The notes: a model not told the origin generated them from the letters alone. Shown: positions 1-8,520, numbered from the stretch's first letter. The stretch: 12,082 bases of DNA from an uncultured Porphyromonas sp. (GCF_915070105.1 NZ_CAJZFJ010000066.1:1-12082), one strand, 5' to 3'. Made by a program: numbers and translations.

Positions 1-1190
1 GCCCCGACCAAGGTGCCTACGGCCTACGGGTCGATGAGGTACGGGTGGAGGGGGATAGCCTTATCTTGTCTAGCGACCTCCTTCGCTTGCGCTACCTGGG
101 CCTTCGGGATGCTACGGGTAAGATTCTGGGCACCCTTACCCAAGGTGGTGCAGAGCTTCCCCTTGTCCTTGAGCGCAAGATAGAGACTACTCCCCCTCAG
201 ACTGCGGAGTCTACCCCTTCGCCCTACCGCCAGCAGGAGCTGAGCATCCCTATCCCGGGGACTAAGGTCACAATAGCAGGGACACTCTCCCTGCCCCAAG
301 GGGAGGGTACTCCCCATTCGCTCGTGGTCCTGATCACGGGTAGCGGCCCACAGGATCGGGATGAGACGGTGCTGGGGCATAAGCCCTTCCGCTACATCGC
401 TGACTCACTCCTTGCGGCAGGCTACGCTGTCTTCCGCTACGATGACCGAGGGGTGGGGAAGAGCACTGGGGTCTTCATGGAATCGCACTTCTCGGACTTC
501 GTGCACGATGCCACGGCGGTCGTCCGTAAGTTACATGCAGAGCCGAGCCTTCGGAGAACAAAGATCTACCTGCTCGGGCACAGCGAAGGGGGCTATGTCG
601 CAGCCCAAGTCGCTAGCCGTGAGCCTTCGGTCGCAGGCGTTATCTCGCTCGCAGGCCCAGCCTTTGGGCTTGATCGTGTCCTGCTGGATCAGATGGATGC
701 TCTCCTCGAGCTCTCGGGGGCTAGCGCAGAGCAGCGGCAGAAGCTCGGTCGGGTCAATCAAGAGGTCTATGCCCTGATGAAGAATAAGCGCCTTACCCTA
801 GAGCAAGTGAAGGCCGAGGCACGTAAGAAGCTCGAGGCGCATCAGGAGTTTCTCGGGAGCGGGCAGAGTATAGATGTGATCCTAGGGCAGCTAACACCCT
901 TCCTTAGGGAGCTCCTTAGTCAGGATGTCTCGGGGGTGTGGCGTAGCCTTCGTGTCCCCGTCATTGGGATCTATGCAGGGCTCGATAAGCAGGTGCTCCC
1001 CAACAATGCCACGGAGCTCCAGCGCCTCCTCCCTCAGGCACGTGTGCAGGTCTTCCCCGGCTACAATCACCTCTTCCTCTCCACACAGAGTGGCTCTCCG
1101 CTGGAGTATGCAGGCCTCCCTCAGGGCTTTAGCCCCGAGGCGCTCAGCTACCTACGTCAGGAGCTAGACCGCCTAAGTGTAGGACGATAG
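1..1190 (+). CDS. alpha/beta hydrolase with N-terminal beta-rich domain, 5' partial
   Basis: The frame is open from base 3 with no stop, so the gene starts upstream. The GTG at 45 is only the first possible start inside the window and is unlikely to be real, because the codons before it (reading PDQGAYGL) match the N-terminal domain that precedes this hydrolase fold in related Bacteroidota proteins. Counting from codon 45: end of the N-terminal domain (GTLTQGG, about 29-35), a linker, then the hydrolase fold from about residue 66. Visible catalytic elements are the oxyanion region GSGPQDRDE (99-107), nucleophile elbow GHSEGG with Ser180, acid Asp314 in AGLDK and His342 in GYNH. A helical cap lies at about 210-300. 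The enzyme probably hydrolyses an ester or peptide-like substrate; the substrate cannot be read from the sequence. The stop is TAG. No T-tailed terminator follows, and the next gene has its own -7 box. The signal peptide, if any, lies outside the window. Confidence 0.88.
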   Translation, partial: PDQGAYGLRVDEVRVEGDSLILSSDLLRLRYLGLRDATGKILGTLTQGGAELPLVLERKIETTPPQTAESTPSPYRQQELSIPIPGTKVTIAGTLSLPQGEGTPHSLVVLITGSGPQDRDETVLGHKPFRYIADSLLAAGYAVFRYDDRGVGKSTGVFMESHFSDFVHDATAVVRKLHAEPSLRRTKIYLLGHSEGGYVAAQVASREPSVAGVISLAGPAFGLDRVLLDQMDALLELSGASAEQRQKLGRVNQEVYALMKNKRLTLEQVKAEARKKLEAHQEFLGSGQSIDVILGQLTPFLRELLSQDVSGVWRSLRVPVIGIYAGLDKQVLPNNATELQRLLPQARVQVFPGYNHLFLSTQSGSPLEYAGLPQGFSPEALSYLRQELDRLSVGR

Positions 1191-1260
1191 GGATGAGTCC
1201 TACGACAGGTCTTGGGATGGAGATAACGAGGGCGGATGATGCAGACGTGGGATAGTTTGT

Positions 1261-1268
1261 TATCTTTG
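1261..1268 (+). promoter_or_regulatory. -7 promoter box (TATCTTTG) of the flavodoxin gene
   Basis: TATCTTTG matches the Bacteroidota primary-sigma consensus TAnnTTTG exactly. Transcription would start near 1275 and give a leader of about 37 nt before the ATG at 1312. I see no good TTG/TTTG -33 element at the expected distance (about 1237-1243). Confidence 0.6.
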
Positions 1269-1311
1269 TCAATGAAAACTTAATCACTAACACTAATACA
1301 CTTATATCGTA

Positions 1312-1812
1312 ATGAGTAAGATCGGTATTTTCTACGGCTCCTCTACAGGCTCGACCTCTGAGGTAGCCCAGCGCCTAGGCAAGGCTCTAGGTGCAGAAGC
1401 TAACCTCTATGACGTAGCTAGCGTAGATGCTTCAGAGGTAGCAGGCTTTGATGTCCTCCTCCTCGGCTCCTCTACCTGGGGTATCGGAGACCTACAGGAC
1501 GACTGGGAAGACTTCCTGCCTAAGCTCGCTGAGCAGAACCTAGCAGGTAAGAAGGTCGCCCTCTTCGGTTGTGGGGACGCTGATAGCTACCCCGACAGCT
1601 TCTGCGAAGCACTATCCAAGCTCAAGGAAGGCCTCCAGAGCACAGGCTGTACCTTCGTTGGTGCCTACGAGCCTGAGGGCTACAGCTACGATGCTACTGA
1701 GACAGAGCAGGATGGTAAGCTCATCGGCCTATGCCTAGATGAGGCTAACCAGTCCGACCTGACCGACGAGCGCATCGAGAAGTGGGTAGCGCTTCTGCAG
1801 AGCGAGCTCTAG
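1312..1812 (+). CDS. fldA: flavodoxin, long-chain type
   Basis: This 166-residue protein is a complete flavodoxin, a cytoplasmic FMN-binding electron carrier that replaces ferredoxin in low-potential reactions. The N-terminal strand leads into the FMN phosphate-binding loop SSTGST (10-15). The loop with Trp56 (SSTWGIGD) and the loop with Tyr93 (GDADSYPDSFCEA) supply the aromatic residues that normally sandwich the isoalloxazine ring. The inserted segment at about 118-145 and the total length fit the long-chain class. The ATG at 1312 follows an A/T-rich leader without a Shine-Dalgarno sequence, as is usual in this phylum. It is a single-gene unit: a -7 box lies 44 nt upstream and a strong hairpin terminator 28 nt downstream. 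In many bacteria flavodoxin responds to iron limitation, but no Fur-like site is evident here. The stop is TAG. Confidence 0.96.
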   Translation: MSKIGIFYGSSTGSTSEVAQRLGKALGAEANLYDVASVDASEVAGFDVLLLGSSTWGIGDLQDDWEDFLPKLAEQNLAGKKVALFGCGDADSYPDSFCEALSKLKEGLQSTGCTFVGAYEPEGYSYDATETEQDGKLIGLCLDEANQSDLTDERIEKWVALLQSEL

Positions 1813-1840
1813 CGATCCCTCGCCCAAGCCATTTACTTTA

Positions 1841-1885
1841 ATACCCCTCACACCTGCACAGTGGCTGGTGTGAGGGGTATTTTTT
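1841..1885 (+). terminator. intrinsic terminator after flavodoxin
   Basis: A perfect 14-bp inverted repeat (1841-1854 with 1867-1880) encloses a 12-nt loop and is followed by a T run at 1880-1885. It separates the flavodoxin unit from the dipeptidase gene. Confidence 0.92.
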
Positions 1886-1886
1886 A

Positions 1887-1894
1887 TATCTTTA
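1887..1894 (+). promoter_or_regulatory. possible -7 box of the dipeptidase gene (TATCTTTA)
   Basis: TATCTTTA differs from TAnnTTTG at the last base and lies 46 nt before the ATG at 1941, just after the flavodoxin terminator, where a promoter is needed. No -33 element is clear. Confidence 0.35.
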
Positions 1895-1940
1895 TGGTGG
1901 TTAAGTAGTTTACTCAGTAACACAACAAATACATCGACCT

Positions 1941-3608
1941 ATGAAACAAATCTCTCTCCTCGGAGCCTGCGCTCTGGCTACAGCACTGCTGCTGCCACAG
2001 CCCTCCTCAGCCTGCTCTGACCTCATCGTCGGGAAGAAGGCTTCGGCTGACGGCTCCGTCATGGTAAGCTATTCGGCTGACTCACACACCCTCTATGGCG
2101 ACCTCGTCCACTACCCCTCCAAGGCTTGGGGCAAGGGACTCATGCTGGAGGTACACGAGTGGGACACGGGCAAGCCCCTCGGCTTCATCCCACAGGCTGC
2201 CGTCACCTACAATGTTATCGGGAACATGAACGAGCATCAGGTGGCTATCACCGAGAGTACCTGGGGGGGGCGCAAGGAGCTCTCCGACCCCAAGGGGATC
2301 ATGGACTACGGGAGCCTCATCTATATCGCGCTCCAGCGCTCGCAGTCCGCACGTGAGGCTATCCGTGTGATGACCGACCTCGTACGTGACTATGGTTACT
2401 ATAGCTCGGGCGAATCCTTCACCGTGGCCGACAAGAACGAGGTGTGGGTACTTGAGATGATCGGCAAGGGGCCCAACAAGAAGGGCGCCGTATGGGTAGC
2501 TATCCGCATCCCCGATAACGCAATCAGCGCACACGCCAATCAGGCTCGTATCCACAAGATCCCCTTCGGCGACAAGGAGAACTGCATGTATGAGAAGGAT
2601 GTCGTCAAGCTCGCTCGTGAGAACGGCTGGTACACGGGCAAGAGCGACAAGGACTTCGACTTCCAGAAGGCTTATAACCCCTACGACTTCAGTGGCCTCA
2701 GAGCCTGCGAAGCTCGTGTGTGGAGCTTCTTCCGCTCCTTCGACAAGGGGATGGATAAGTACACCAAGCTCGTACAGGGTGATGCGAACGAGGAGCCCAT
2801 GCCCCTCTATATCATCCCCGATCGCAAGGTGACGCTTGACGATGTTCGTCGTGGTATGCGCAACCACTATGAGGATACCCCTCTATCTATGACGAAGGAC
2901 CCCGGGGCAGGTGCCTACAAGGTACCCTACCGCTGGCGTCCGATGACCTTCAAGGTAGATGGCAAGGAGTACGTCAATGAGCGTGCTATCGCCACACAGC
3001 AGACGGGCTTCGTCCTCATCGCTCAGCTCCGTAGCTGGCTACCCGATGCTATCGGGGGTATCCTATGGTTCGGTGTGGATGATGCCAATACCGCTGTCCT
3101 TACCCCCATGTATGCCTCGATCAACTCCGTCCCCGAGTGCTACCGCCGTGGTAATGGGAGCATGACGCAGATGAGCTGGACCTCGGCCTTCTGGATCCAT
3201 AACTGGGTAGCCAATATGGCCTACCATCGCTATGAGCCCATGATCCAGGATATTCGTCCCGTACAGGAGGCTCTGGAGTCGAGCTTCAACGACCTCGTGA
3301 AGGCTACCGATGAGTATGCTCTGGCTCTGATGAAGACCGAGCCCTCCCGTGTCTCTGACTACCTCACCCGTGTCTGCGACAAGGTAGCCAATGAGACCAC
3401 AGCCCGCTGGAAGCAACTAGGCGAATATCTCCTAGTGAAGTACATGGACGGGAACGTGAAGAAGGAGAAGGACGGTAAGTTCGAGGAGAATGGCTATGGC
3501 CAGATCGTCATGCCTAACTTCCCCGGCTACAGCAAGGAGTACTATGAGAGCATCGCACGCAGTGGCGAGGCTGAGCACCTTGTCGTCCCAAAGAAGAACG
3601 CTGAATAG
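1941..3608 (+). CDS. C69-family dipeptidase (PepD type), exported
   Basis: This 555-residue protein belongs to peptidase family C69, Ntn hydrolases that cleave dipeptides. Residues 1-24 form a signal peptide (hydrophobic core LLGACALATALLLP, then PSSA). Cleavage would expose Cys25, which is the expected N-terminal nucleophile and starts the family segment CSDLIVGKKASADGS. Other family landmarks are ITESTWGG (103-110), GESFTVADKNEVWVLEMIGKG (157-177) and SAHANQARI (196-204). The length fits the larger Bacteroidota members. The protein probably acts in the periplasm on dipeptides released by other proteases. Cys25 sits where a lipoprotein cysteine could be, but residue 22 is Ser instead of the usual Leu, so I favour cleavage by signal peptidase I and a free catalytic Cys. 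The ATG start gives a well-formed signal peptide. The gene has terminators on both sides and a TAG stop. Confidence 0.95.
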   Translation: MKQISLLGACALATALLLPQPSSACSDLIVGKKASADGSVMVSYSADSHTLYGDLVHYPSKAWGKGLMLEVHEWDTGKPLGFIPQAAVTYNVIGNMNEHQVAITESTWGGRKELSDPKGIMDYGSLIYIALQRSQSAREAIRVMTDLVRDYGYYSSGESFTVADKNEVWVLEMIGKGPNKKGAVWVAIRIPDNAISAHANQARIHKIPFGDKENCMYEKDVVKLARENGWYTGKSDKDFDFQKAYNPYDFSGLRACEARVWSFFRSFDKGMDKYTKLVQGDANEEPMPLYIIPDRKVTLDDVRRGMRNHYEDTPLSMTKDPGAGAYKVPYRWRPMTFKVDGKEYVNERAIATQQTGFVLIAQLRSWLPDAIGGILWFGVDDANTAVLTPMYASINSVPECYRRGNGSMTQMSWTSAFWIHNWVANMAYHRYEPMIQDIRPVQEALESSFNDLVKATDEYALALMKTEPSRVSDYLTRVCDKVANETTARWKQLGEYLLVKYMDGNVKKEKDGKFEENGYGQIVMPNFPGYSKEYYESIARSGEAEHLVVPKKNAE

Positions 3609-3649
3609 CCTTCGCCCCCTAAAGTTTCTTTACTAGAAGCCCTCCTACC

Positions 3650-3691
3650 AGCCCCTGCCCTATGAGCCGAAGAGGCTCGGGGGCAGGGGCT
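3650..3691 (+). terminator. long GC-rich hairpin after the dipeptidase gene
   Basis: An 11-bp perfect outer stem (3650-3660 with 3681-3691) encloses a 5-bp inner stem (3664-3668 with 3674-3678) with loop GAAGA. It begins 41 nt after the stop codon. The T tract that follows is weak (CACCTTTCCC), so it may be a poor intrinsic terminator or a 3'-end stabilising hairpin. Confidence 0.6.
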
Positions 3692-3858
3692 CACCTTTCC
3701 CTTGGACTTCCTCCTCCGCCCTCCTATTTACCTATCGGGTATAGACTATCCTCTCCTGTGTATGCGGGGCTGAGCTTATGGCCTATGTGGGCTATGCGTC
3801 TCCTCTATTTCCTCTCCGATCCTACATATTACCTCCCTCTTCTTTACCTCACCTCTCC

Positions 3859-5088
3859 ATGCAGTATCAGACTGAGACCCACCCCTCGGGACTTCGTATC
3901 ATCCTCTGTCGTGAACCCTCGGCAGTTACCTACCTAGGCCTTGCAGTCCGAGTGGGGACACGTAGCGAGCCAAGGCGATACTATGGACTAGCCCATAGCA
4001 TAGAGCACATGCTCTTCAAGGGGACACGCCTACGCACAGCTCCCCAGATCATACAGCGACTAGAGGCCGTGGGCTCAGAGATGAACGCCTATACGACCAA
4101 GGAGGAGACGATCCTCTACGTCGCCCTGCCTCGTCGCTTCGCTCATCGGGCTCTGCAGAGCCTCTTCGATATCGTACGTGGGAGCACCTTCCCCGAGGAG
4201 GAGTGGGCGAAGGAGCAGGAGGTGATCTTGGACGAGATCCATTCGTATGAGGATAGCCCTTCGGAGCTGATCTTCGATGAGTTTGAGGATCAAGTCTTCC
4301 GTGGGCATCCCCTAGGGCATGCTATCCTGGGTACGGAGGGGTCGGTCGGACGTATCGGGGTGGAGGTACAGAGGCGGTTCTTCAGGGAGCATTACCGCCC
4401 AGAGGGGATGGTGCTCTTCGCTCAGGGCGACCTCTCGATGGAGGAGCTCACGGCACTCTGCTCACATTACTTCCCACAGGTGGCGACACCCCTCCCCTCT
4501 CTCTCGGGGCAGGCTGGGGGGCTAACAGTCCCTGCACCTCCCCTTAGGCGGGTCAGGCGAAGGGATACTTCTCAGAGCCATGTACTCGTGGGGCGTGCTG
4601 CCTACTCGGCCTTTGATCCTCGTCGGCTGGGGCTAAGCCTGCTGACGAATATCCTCGGGGGGACGGGGATGAATGCACGACTGAATATGGAGCTACGTGA
4701 GCGTCGGGGCTTGGTCTACAATGTCGAGGCAAGCTATACACCCTACTCCGATACGGGACTCTTCTCGGTCTACTTCGGCTCTTCGCCCGAAGCAGAGGCA
4801 GAGGCTCTCGGACTGGTCATGCAGGAGCTGGAGTGGATGAGGCGAGAGACCCTCTCCACGACCGAGCTCCAGTCTGCCCTCCTTCAGCTAAGAGGGCAAC
4901 TGACGATCGCCTCGGACAATCGAGAGCAAGCCTTCCTATCCATGGGGAAGGCCTTCCTGCACCATGGACACTACGAGAGCCAGCAGGAGCTAGAGGGGCG
5001 GCTCGGGAGCCTTACCCCCGAGGGTCTGCATGAGATCGCAGCGGAGGTCTTCTGTCCCGAGACCTTCCATCAGCTGATCTACCGCTAG
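3859..5088 (+). CDS. M16-family zinc metalloprotease (processing-protease type)
   Basis: From the ATG at 3859 the protein is 409 residues, the usual length of single-unit bacterial M16 proteases. The inverted zinc motif HSIEH is at 46-50 (His46 and His50 ligands, Glu49 catalytic base). Downstream, Glu119 and Glu126 stand in the family E-x6-E arrangement, and Glu126, 76 residues after His50, is the expected third zinc ligand. The C-terminal half carries the substrate-binding R/Y segment (RRGLVYNVEASYTPY). The motif set indicates an active subunit. The same frame is open to an ATG at 3778, but the extra 27 residues (MAYVGYASPLFPLR...) are not part of the fold, and family members start where MQYQTE begins. 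The leader is strikingly pyrimidine-rich, with no visible Shine-Dalgarno sequence or TAnnTTTG box. It is convergent with the outer-membrane protein gene and ends in TAG. The substrate is unknown. Confidence 0.93.
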   Translation: MQYQTETHPSGLRIILCREPSAVTYLGLAVRVGTRSEPRRYYGLAHSIEHMLFKGTRLRTAPQIIQRLEAVGSEMNAYTTKEETILYVALPRRFAHRALQSLFDIVRGSTFPEEEWAKEQEVILDEIHSYEDSPSELIFDEFEDQVFRGHPLGHAILGTEGSVGRIGVEVQRRFFREHYRPEGMVLFAQGDLSMEELTALCSHYFPQVATPLPSLSGQAGGLTVPAPPLRRVRRRDTSQSHVLVGRAAYSAFDPRRLGLSLLTNILGGTGMNARLNMELRERRGLVYNVEASYTPYSDTGLFSVYFGSSPEAEAEALGLVMQELEWMRRETLSTTELQSALLQLRGQLTIASDNREQAFLSMGKAFLHHGHYESQQELEGRLGSLTPEGLHEIAAEVFCPETFHQLIYR

Positions 5089-5128
5089 GGTAGAAGGGAG
5101 TCCATAGGCTTCTCCTGATGGGGATATA

Positions 5129-5172
5129 AAAAGGTACTGCACCGCCAAGCGCTCGGCGGTGCAGTACCTTTT
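5129..5172. terminator. bidirectional terminator between convergent genes
   Basis: A perfect 14-bp GC-rich stem (5133-5146 with 5155-5168) is extended by four A-T pairs, with an 8-nt loop. Oligo-A precedes the left arm and TTTT follows the right arm, so it can terminate the M16 protease transcript on the plus strand and the outer-membrane protein transcript on the minus strand. Confidence 0.93.
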
Positions 5173-5196
5173 ATATAATAGGAGATAGTGCTAGCC

Positions 5197-8007
5197 CTAC
5201 ATGGGAGGAGGTCCAGGAGGGCCCTGTCGCTTCATGTCGCTCCTAGAGCCACCCCCACCGAAGCTGTCGAAGCGGTAGATGAAGTGCAGCATAGCATATC
5301 GCCCGAGCGTATTCGACTCTTCGGTGGTGATGCTCGTGGCGGAGATGTTGCGGTAGATGCTACGACGTGAGTCTAGGAGGTCATAGCCCTTGAGACGGAG
5401 CGTAGCACGCTTGCCCTTGAGGAAGCTAAAGGATATGCCTGCATTCAGGAGCCACTGGTCGTTCTCGAAGCCCGCCGCATAGCCCTGTGTCGTGGTGTAG
5501 GTACCATCGGCCTCGATGGCAAAGCCTAGGGGAAGGGTGAGGTTCATGTTCGAGCCTATGGAGTAGTCCTTGGTGGCGGTGGTATTCACCGAGGTAAGGC
5601 TGTTGGAGGCATTGTAATAGCCGAGCCCCCCGCGGAGGTTGATGTCGAGGAAGGAGTTGCGGTAGTTCAGCGTCAGATCTTCGTTGAGCCTGAGGGAGAG
5701 GGAACGGTTCTCATCCCCGTTGATGAAGGCGATCTGACGGATGAGCTCGTTGCGAGAGCCGAGACGTATGGAGAACTTCTTGCCGGGCAGTACCTGCGTG
5801 AAGAAGCCCCCGAGGCCGACCATAGTGTTGCCACTGACGTTGGTGTAGCCGATCTTCCTCACCCCAGTCGTGAGGTCATAGGTCGTGCGGGATACGATGT
5901 CGTTCTGCACGTAGCGGGCATGTCCAAAGAGGGCAAGTGACGTCTGTGTCGAAGTCCAGAAGTTGTTGTAGCGTCCGAAGACGTTGTGCTGGAAGCCAGG
6001 GAGGAGGTTCTGATTCCCCTCATAGACGACGAGGGGATTAGTCACATCCTGCACGGGGGCAAGCTGATCGGTGTTGGGCTGGAAGCTACGACCGAAGTAG
6101 TCGATGCGGAACTCTGTCGCGCGCTTGGGCTTGTAGGAGAAGCGTAGCGTAGGAGAGTAATTGGTCGTAGAGCGGTTGATACTACGAGCATTCACGCCTG
6201 CCACTACGGTGTAGCTACTGAGGTTGGATCGCTCGAGGTTCACCCCAGCCGTCAGGTCATAGGTGCTTCCCTTCTTTTTGAGGGCTAGCCCCACCTGATG
6301 CGTTAGGAAGTCGGAGTGGAACTCGTTGCTGTAGCGAGCATTCTCCACGGTGTACTGCCCCGTGAGGTCAGCATCGAAGGCCTTTCGTTCGCTGAAGCTA
6401 TTTGTACCCTTGATCTGATAGGTAGCTTGACCGAAGAAGCCCTTGCCAAGTGGCTCTACCCAGCCAAGACGGACACGGTACTCACCGCTACGCTTGGTGC
6501 TCTCGATACGTTGATCCACATGCTCTGTACCCGTAGCGGCACTGACGATGTCGGAGAGGTATGTCCCCGAGCCTAGCTCATTCGAGAGCGTCCCCGAGGC
6601 GGATAGCGTGAGGGTACGGCCACGGTCGGAGAGACGGCGGCTCGCATCTATCCTTAGATCCCCGTCGGTCTGTGACTGAGAGGTGCGCTGACGTAGCGAG
6701 GAGGAGCTGATGAGGGCATTGGTGGCATCGTTGAGCGTCTCTTCGTCGGAGGTGTAGGTGCCTATCCCCTTGCCGTAGCGGAGCTGGGGGGAGATGATGA
6801 GTTCGGTCAGCGAGTCTAGCTTCCACTGGAAGCGGAAGTTGCCTGCGTAGGTGTCCTTATCGTTGTGCTCCGAGGTCTTGCCCGTCTGCGTGGTGGAGGA
6901 TGAGGAGAGGATGTTTTGGATCGTAGAGGCGGTCGTCTTGTCCTTGGTGGTGTTCCCTGCTAGTAGGTTACCGCCGAGGATGAGGGAGGGATTGAAGGTA
7001 TGGCTGAGGTTGCCCCCGAGTACCTTCGAGGTCTGTATCCCGTCGATCTGTCCGGGCATGCGCCCGCCACCTCCGCCTGGGCCACGACGTCCACCCGAGA
7101 GGCTGTACATGAAGCTCGCTTGGCTGAGATCCTGCGCTATGTCACTGAAGCCAGCGTTGTTCGTGTTGTTCATGCTCCCCAGCACGGTGAGCTGGTTGTC
7201 ACCGGTGAAGCGGTTGAGCATGGCACTGGCCTCATAACGCTTGTCCGTGCCTCCCCCGACGAAGGCTGTGCCGAAGAGTCCACGCTTCTTACCAGCCTTG
7301 ATGGTGAGGTTGATGATCGTCTCCTCGTTGCCGTCAGAGAAGCCCGACATGCGGGAGGATTCACTCTCCCTATCCATGACTTGCACTTTGTCTACGAGTT
7401 CGGCAGGTAGGTTGTTCAGAGCGACTTTAGGGTCGCCCTCGAAGAAACGTTTGCCGTCTACCATGATCTGCGAGACAGTCTTGCCATTGACCGTGACCTG
7501 TCCTTTCTCATCGACACTTGCCCCGGGGAGCTTCTTGAGAAGCTCTATGATCGCTGCCCCTTGTTGCGTAGTGTAGCTGGTGGCATTATACTCGAGGGTG
7601 TCGCCCTTGACGACCACTTCGTTAGCCTTGGCTACGACATTGACGTCGCTGAGGACCTTCCCATCCTCTTCGAGCGTGATCTTGCCCAGCTGGATGTTCT
7701 TGTTGGCAATCTTGATCGGACGAGTCTGTGCCTTGTAGCCGACGAAGGTGATGCGTAGGGTGTAGGAGCCCTGAGCGACGTTGCGTAGGACGAACGAGCC
7801 ATCCTTGCCACTGGTGATCCCACCCTTGAGCTTGCCGTCTGGTAGGAGGAGGCTGATCGTAGCTGAGGGAAGGGCTTCGCCAGCCTCATCGAGGACGATC
7901 CCCGAGATGCTGTGTGTCGTCTGCTGGGCTCGCAGGGCAAGGCTCATGGGGGTGAGCAGGAGTGCCAGTAGGAAGAGCCTTAGGAAGGCTCGGAGTGGAC
8001 TATTCAT
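5197..8007 (-). CDS. outer-membrane beta-barrel protein, TonB-dependent receptor-like
   Basis: From the ATG at 8007 the protein has 936 residues. Residues 1-27 form a signal peptide (LFLLALLLTPMSLAL, then LRA before QQ). Residues about 33-112 are a carboxypeptidase-regulatory-like beta-sandwich (SISGIVLDEAGEALPSATI, FVGYKA). Residues about 130-240 resemble a receptor plug (GDTLEYNATSY, VNGKTVSQIMVDGKRFF, LPAELVDKVQVMD). The rest is a large transmembrane beta-barrel ending at IYRFDSF (about 916). This matches the outer-membrane beta-barrel family related to TonB-dependent receptors; I see no clear TonB box and no SusD partner gene, so transport and substrate are unproven. Oddities are a Gly-rich loop (305-316) and a 20-residue Gly/Pro tail after the last aromatic strand. 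An in-frame ATG at 8064 would add 19 residues (MPQVYTLTLKK...) ahead of the signal peptide. The ATG at 8007 is preferred because an A-rich stretch typical of this phylum precedes it. Confidence 0.9.
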   Translation of the reverse strand: MNSPLRAFLRLFLLALLLTPMSLALRAQQTTHSISGIVLDEAGEALPSATISLLLPDGKLKGGITSGKDGSFVLRNVAQGSYTLRITFVGYKAQTRPIKIANKNIQLGKITLEEDGKVLSDVNVVAKANEVVVKGDTLEYNATSYTTQQGAAIIELLKKLPGASVDEKGQVTVNGKTVSQIMVDGKRFFEGDPKVALNNLPAELVDKVQVMDRESESSRMSGFSDGNEETIINLTIKAGKKRGLFGTAFVGGGTDKRYEASAMLNRFTGDNQLTVLGSMNNTNNAGFSDIAQDLSQASFMYSLSGGRRGPGGGGGRMPGQIDGIQTSKVLGGNLSHTFNPSLILGGNLLAGNTTKDKTTASTIQNILSSSSTTQTGKTSEHNDKDTYAGNFRFQWKLDSLTELIISPQLRYGKGIGTYTSDEETLNDATNALISSSSLRQRTSQSQTDGDLRIDASRRLSDRGRTLTLSASGTLSNELGSGTYLSDIVSAATGTEHVDQRIESTKRSGEYRVRLGWVEPLGKGFFGQATYQIKGTNSFSERKAFDADLTGQYTVENARYSNEFHSDFLTHQVGLALKKKGSTYDLTAGVNLERSNLSSYTVVAGVNARSINRSTTNYSPTLRFSYKPKRATEFRIDYFGRSFQPNTDQLAPVQDVTNPLVVYEGNQNLLPGFQHNVFGRYNNFWTSTQTSLALFGHARYVQNDIVSRTTYDLTTGVRKIGYTNVSGNTMVGLGGFFTQVLPGKKFSIRLGSRNELIRQIAFINGDENRSLSLRLNEDLTLNYRNSFLDINLRGGLGYYNASNSLTSVNTTATKDYSIGSNMNLTLPLGFAIEADGTYTTTQGYAAGFENDQWLLNAGISFSFLKGKRATLRLKGYDLLDSRRSIYRNISATSITTEESNTLGRYAMLHFIYRFDSFGGGGSRSDMKRQGPPGPPPM

Positions 8008-8317
8008 AAGTGTAATCTCTTTTTCTGTGATCTTCTTGAGTGTTAGAGTGTAGACTTGGGGCAATGTTTAATAAAGGGTGGAATAAGGCTGTGCTTTCTA
8101 CCCAATTTCTCCGAGCCATAATGATAAAATATGTTGTTTAGATAAATTTATTTAATTTTGTACTGTATTTGACTGTGTAGCGTTTCCTTTATTAGGGACG
8201 TGTGTCCTAGAGTAAGTATATTGATTTGGTCTCGCGAGGGGGGCACCTTCTAGGTTACGGGAAAGATTGCGTTTGGTGTTCGTAGTGTGGTAAGGTGTTA
8301 CTTCCGCAGGCCATCTT

Positions 8318-8366
8318 GGAGGCTGTGCTGTAGAACTTGTTCTACGGTGCGGCCTCCTACCTTTTT
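8318..8366 (+). terminator. possible hairpin terminator without an assigned gene
   Basis: A 6-bp outer stem (8318-8323 with 8352-8357) and an inner stem (8330-8334 with 8341-8345) are followed by five T at 8362-8366. It reads as a plus-strand terminator, but no plus-strand gene precedes it; it could end an unrecognised small RNA. Confidence 0.3.
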
Positions 8367-8479
8367 CTACCAGATCTCTTGGGCTGGTCTGCCCGTGCGT
8401 AGACTCTTGTTTTGCTTGGTCTCAGCCCCCGCTATTGCTCGTGTTTCTCTTGGAGGCTTCTTCTCGACTTACTCTGGCT

Positions 8480-8520
8480 CTTGACTACGGTCTAGGATGA
8501 GAATAAAGGGGGTAGTCAAG
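8480..8520. repeat. 9-bp perfect inverted repeat with 23-nt spacer
   Basis: CTTGACTAC (8480-8488) pairs exactly with GTAGTCAAG (8512-8520). No T tract follows. It lies in the non-coding gap; the function is unknown. Confidence 0.5.

Noticed and set aside
45..47. GTG at 45 as the true start of the hydrolase
   Set aside because: The frame is open to the window edge and the preceding codons read as part of the family's N-terminal domain; the gene is 5' truncated by the window.
1179..1203. 7-bp inverted repeat across the hydrolase stop codon as a terminator
   Set aside because: The stem is short, the loop is 11 nt and no T tract follows.
2082..2867. 261-codon minus-strand open frame inside the dipeptidase gene
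   Set aside because: It is a shadow of a well-recognised plus-strand gene; its product has no family features.
3778..3858. 27-residue N-terminal extension of the M16 protease
   Set aside because: It has no signal-peptide character, and the family fold begins at the ATG at 3859.
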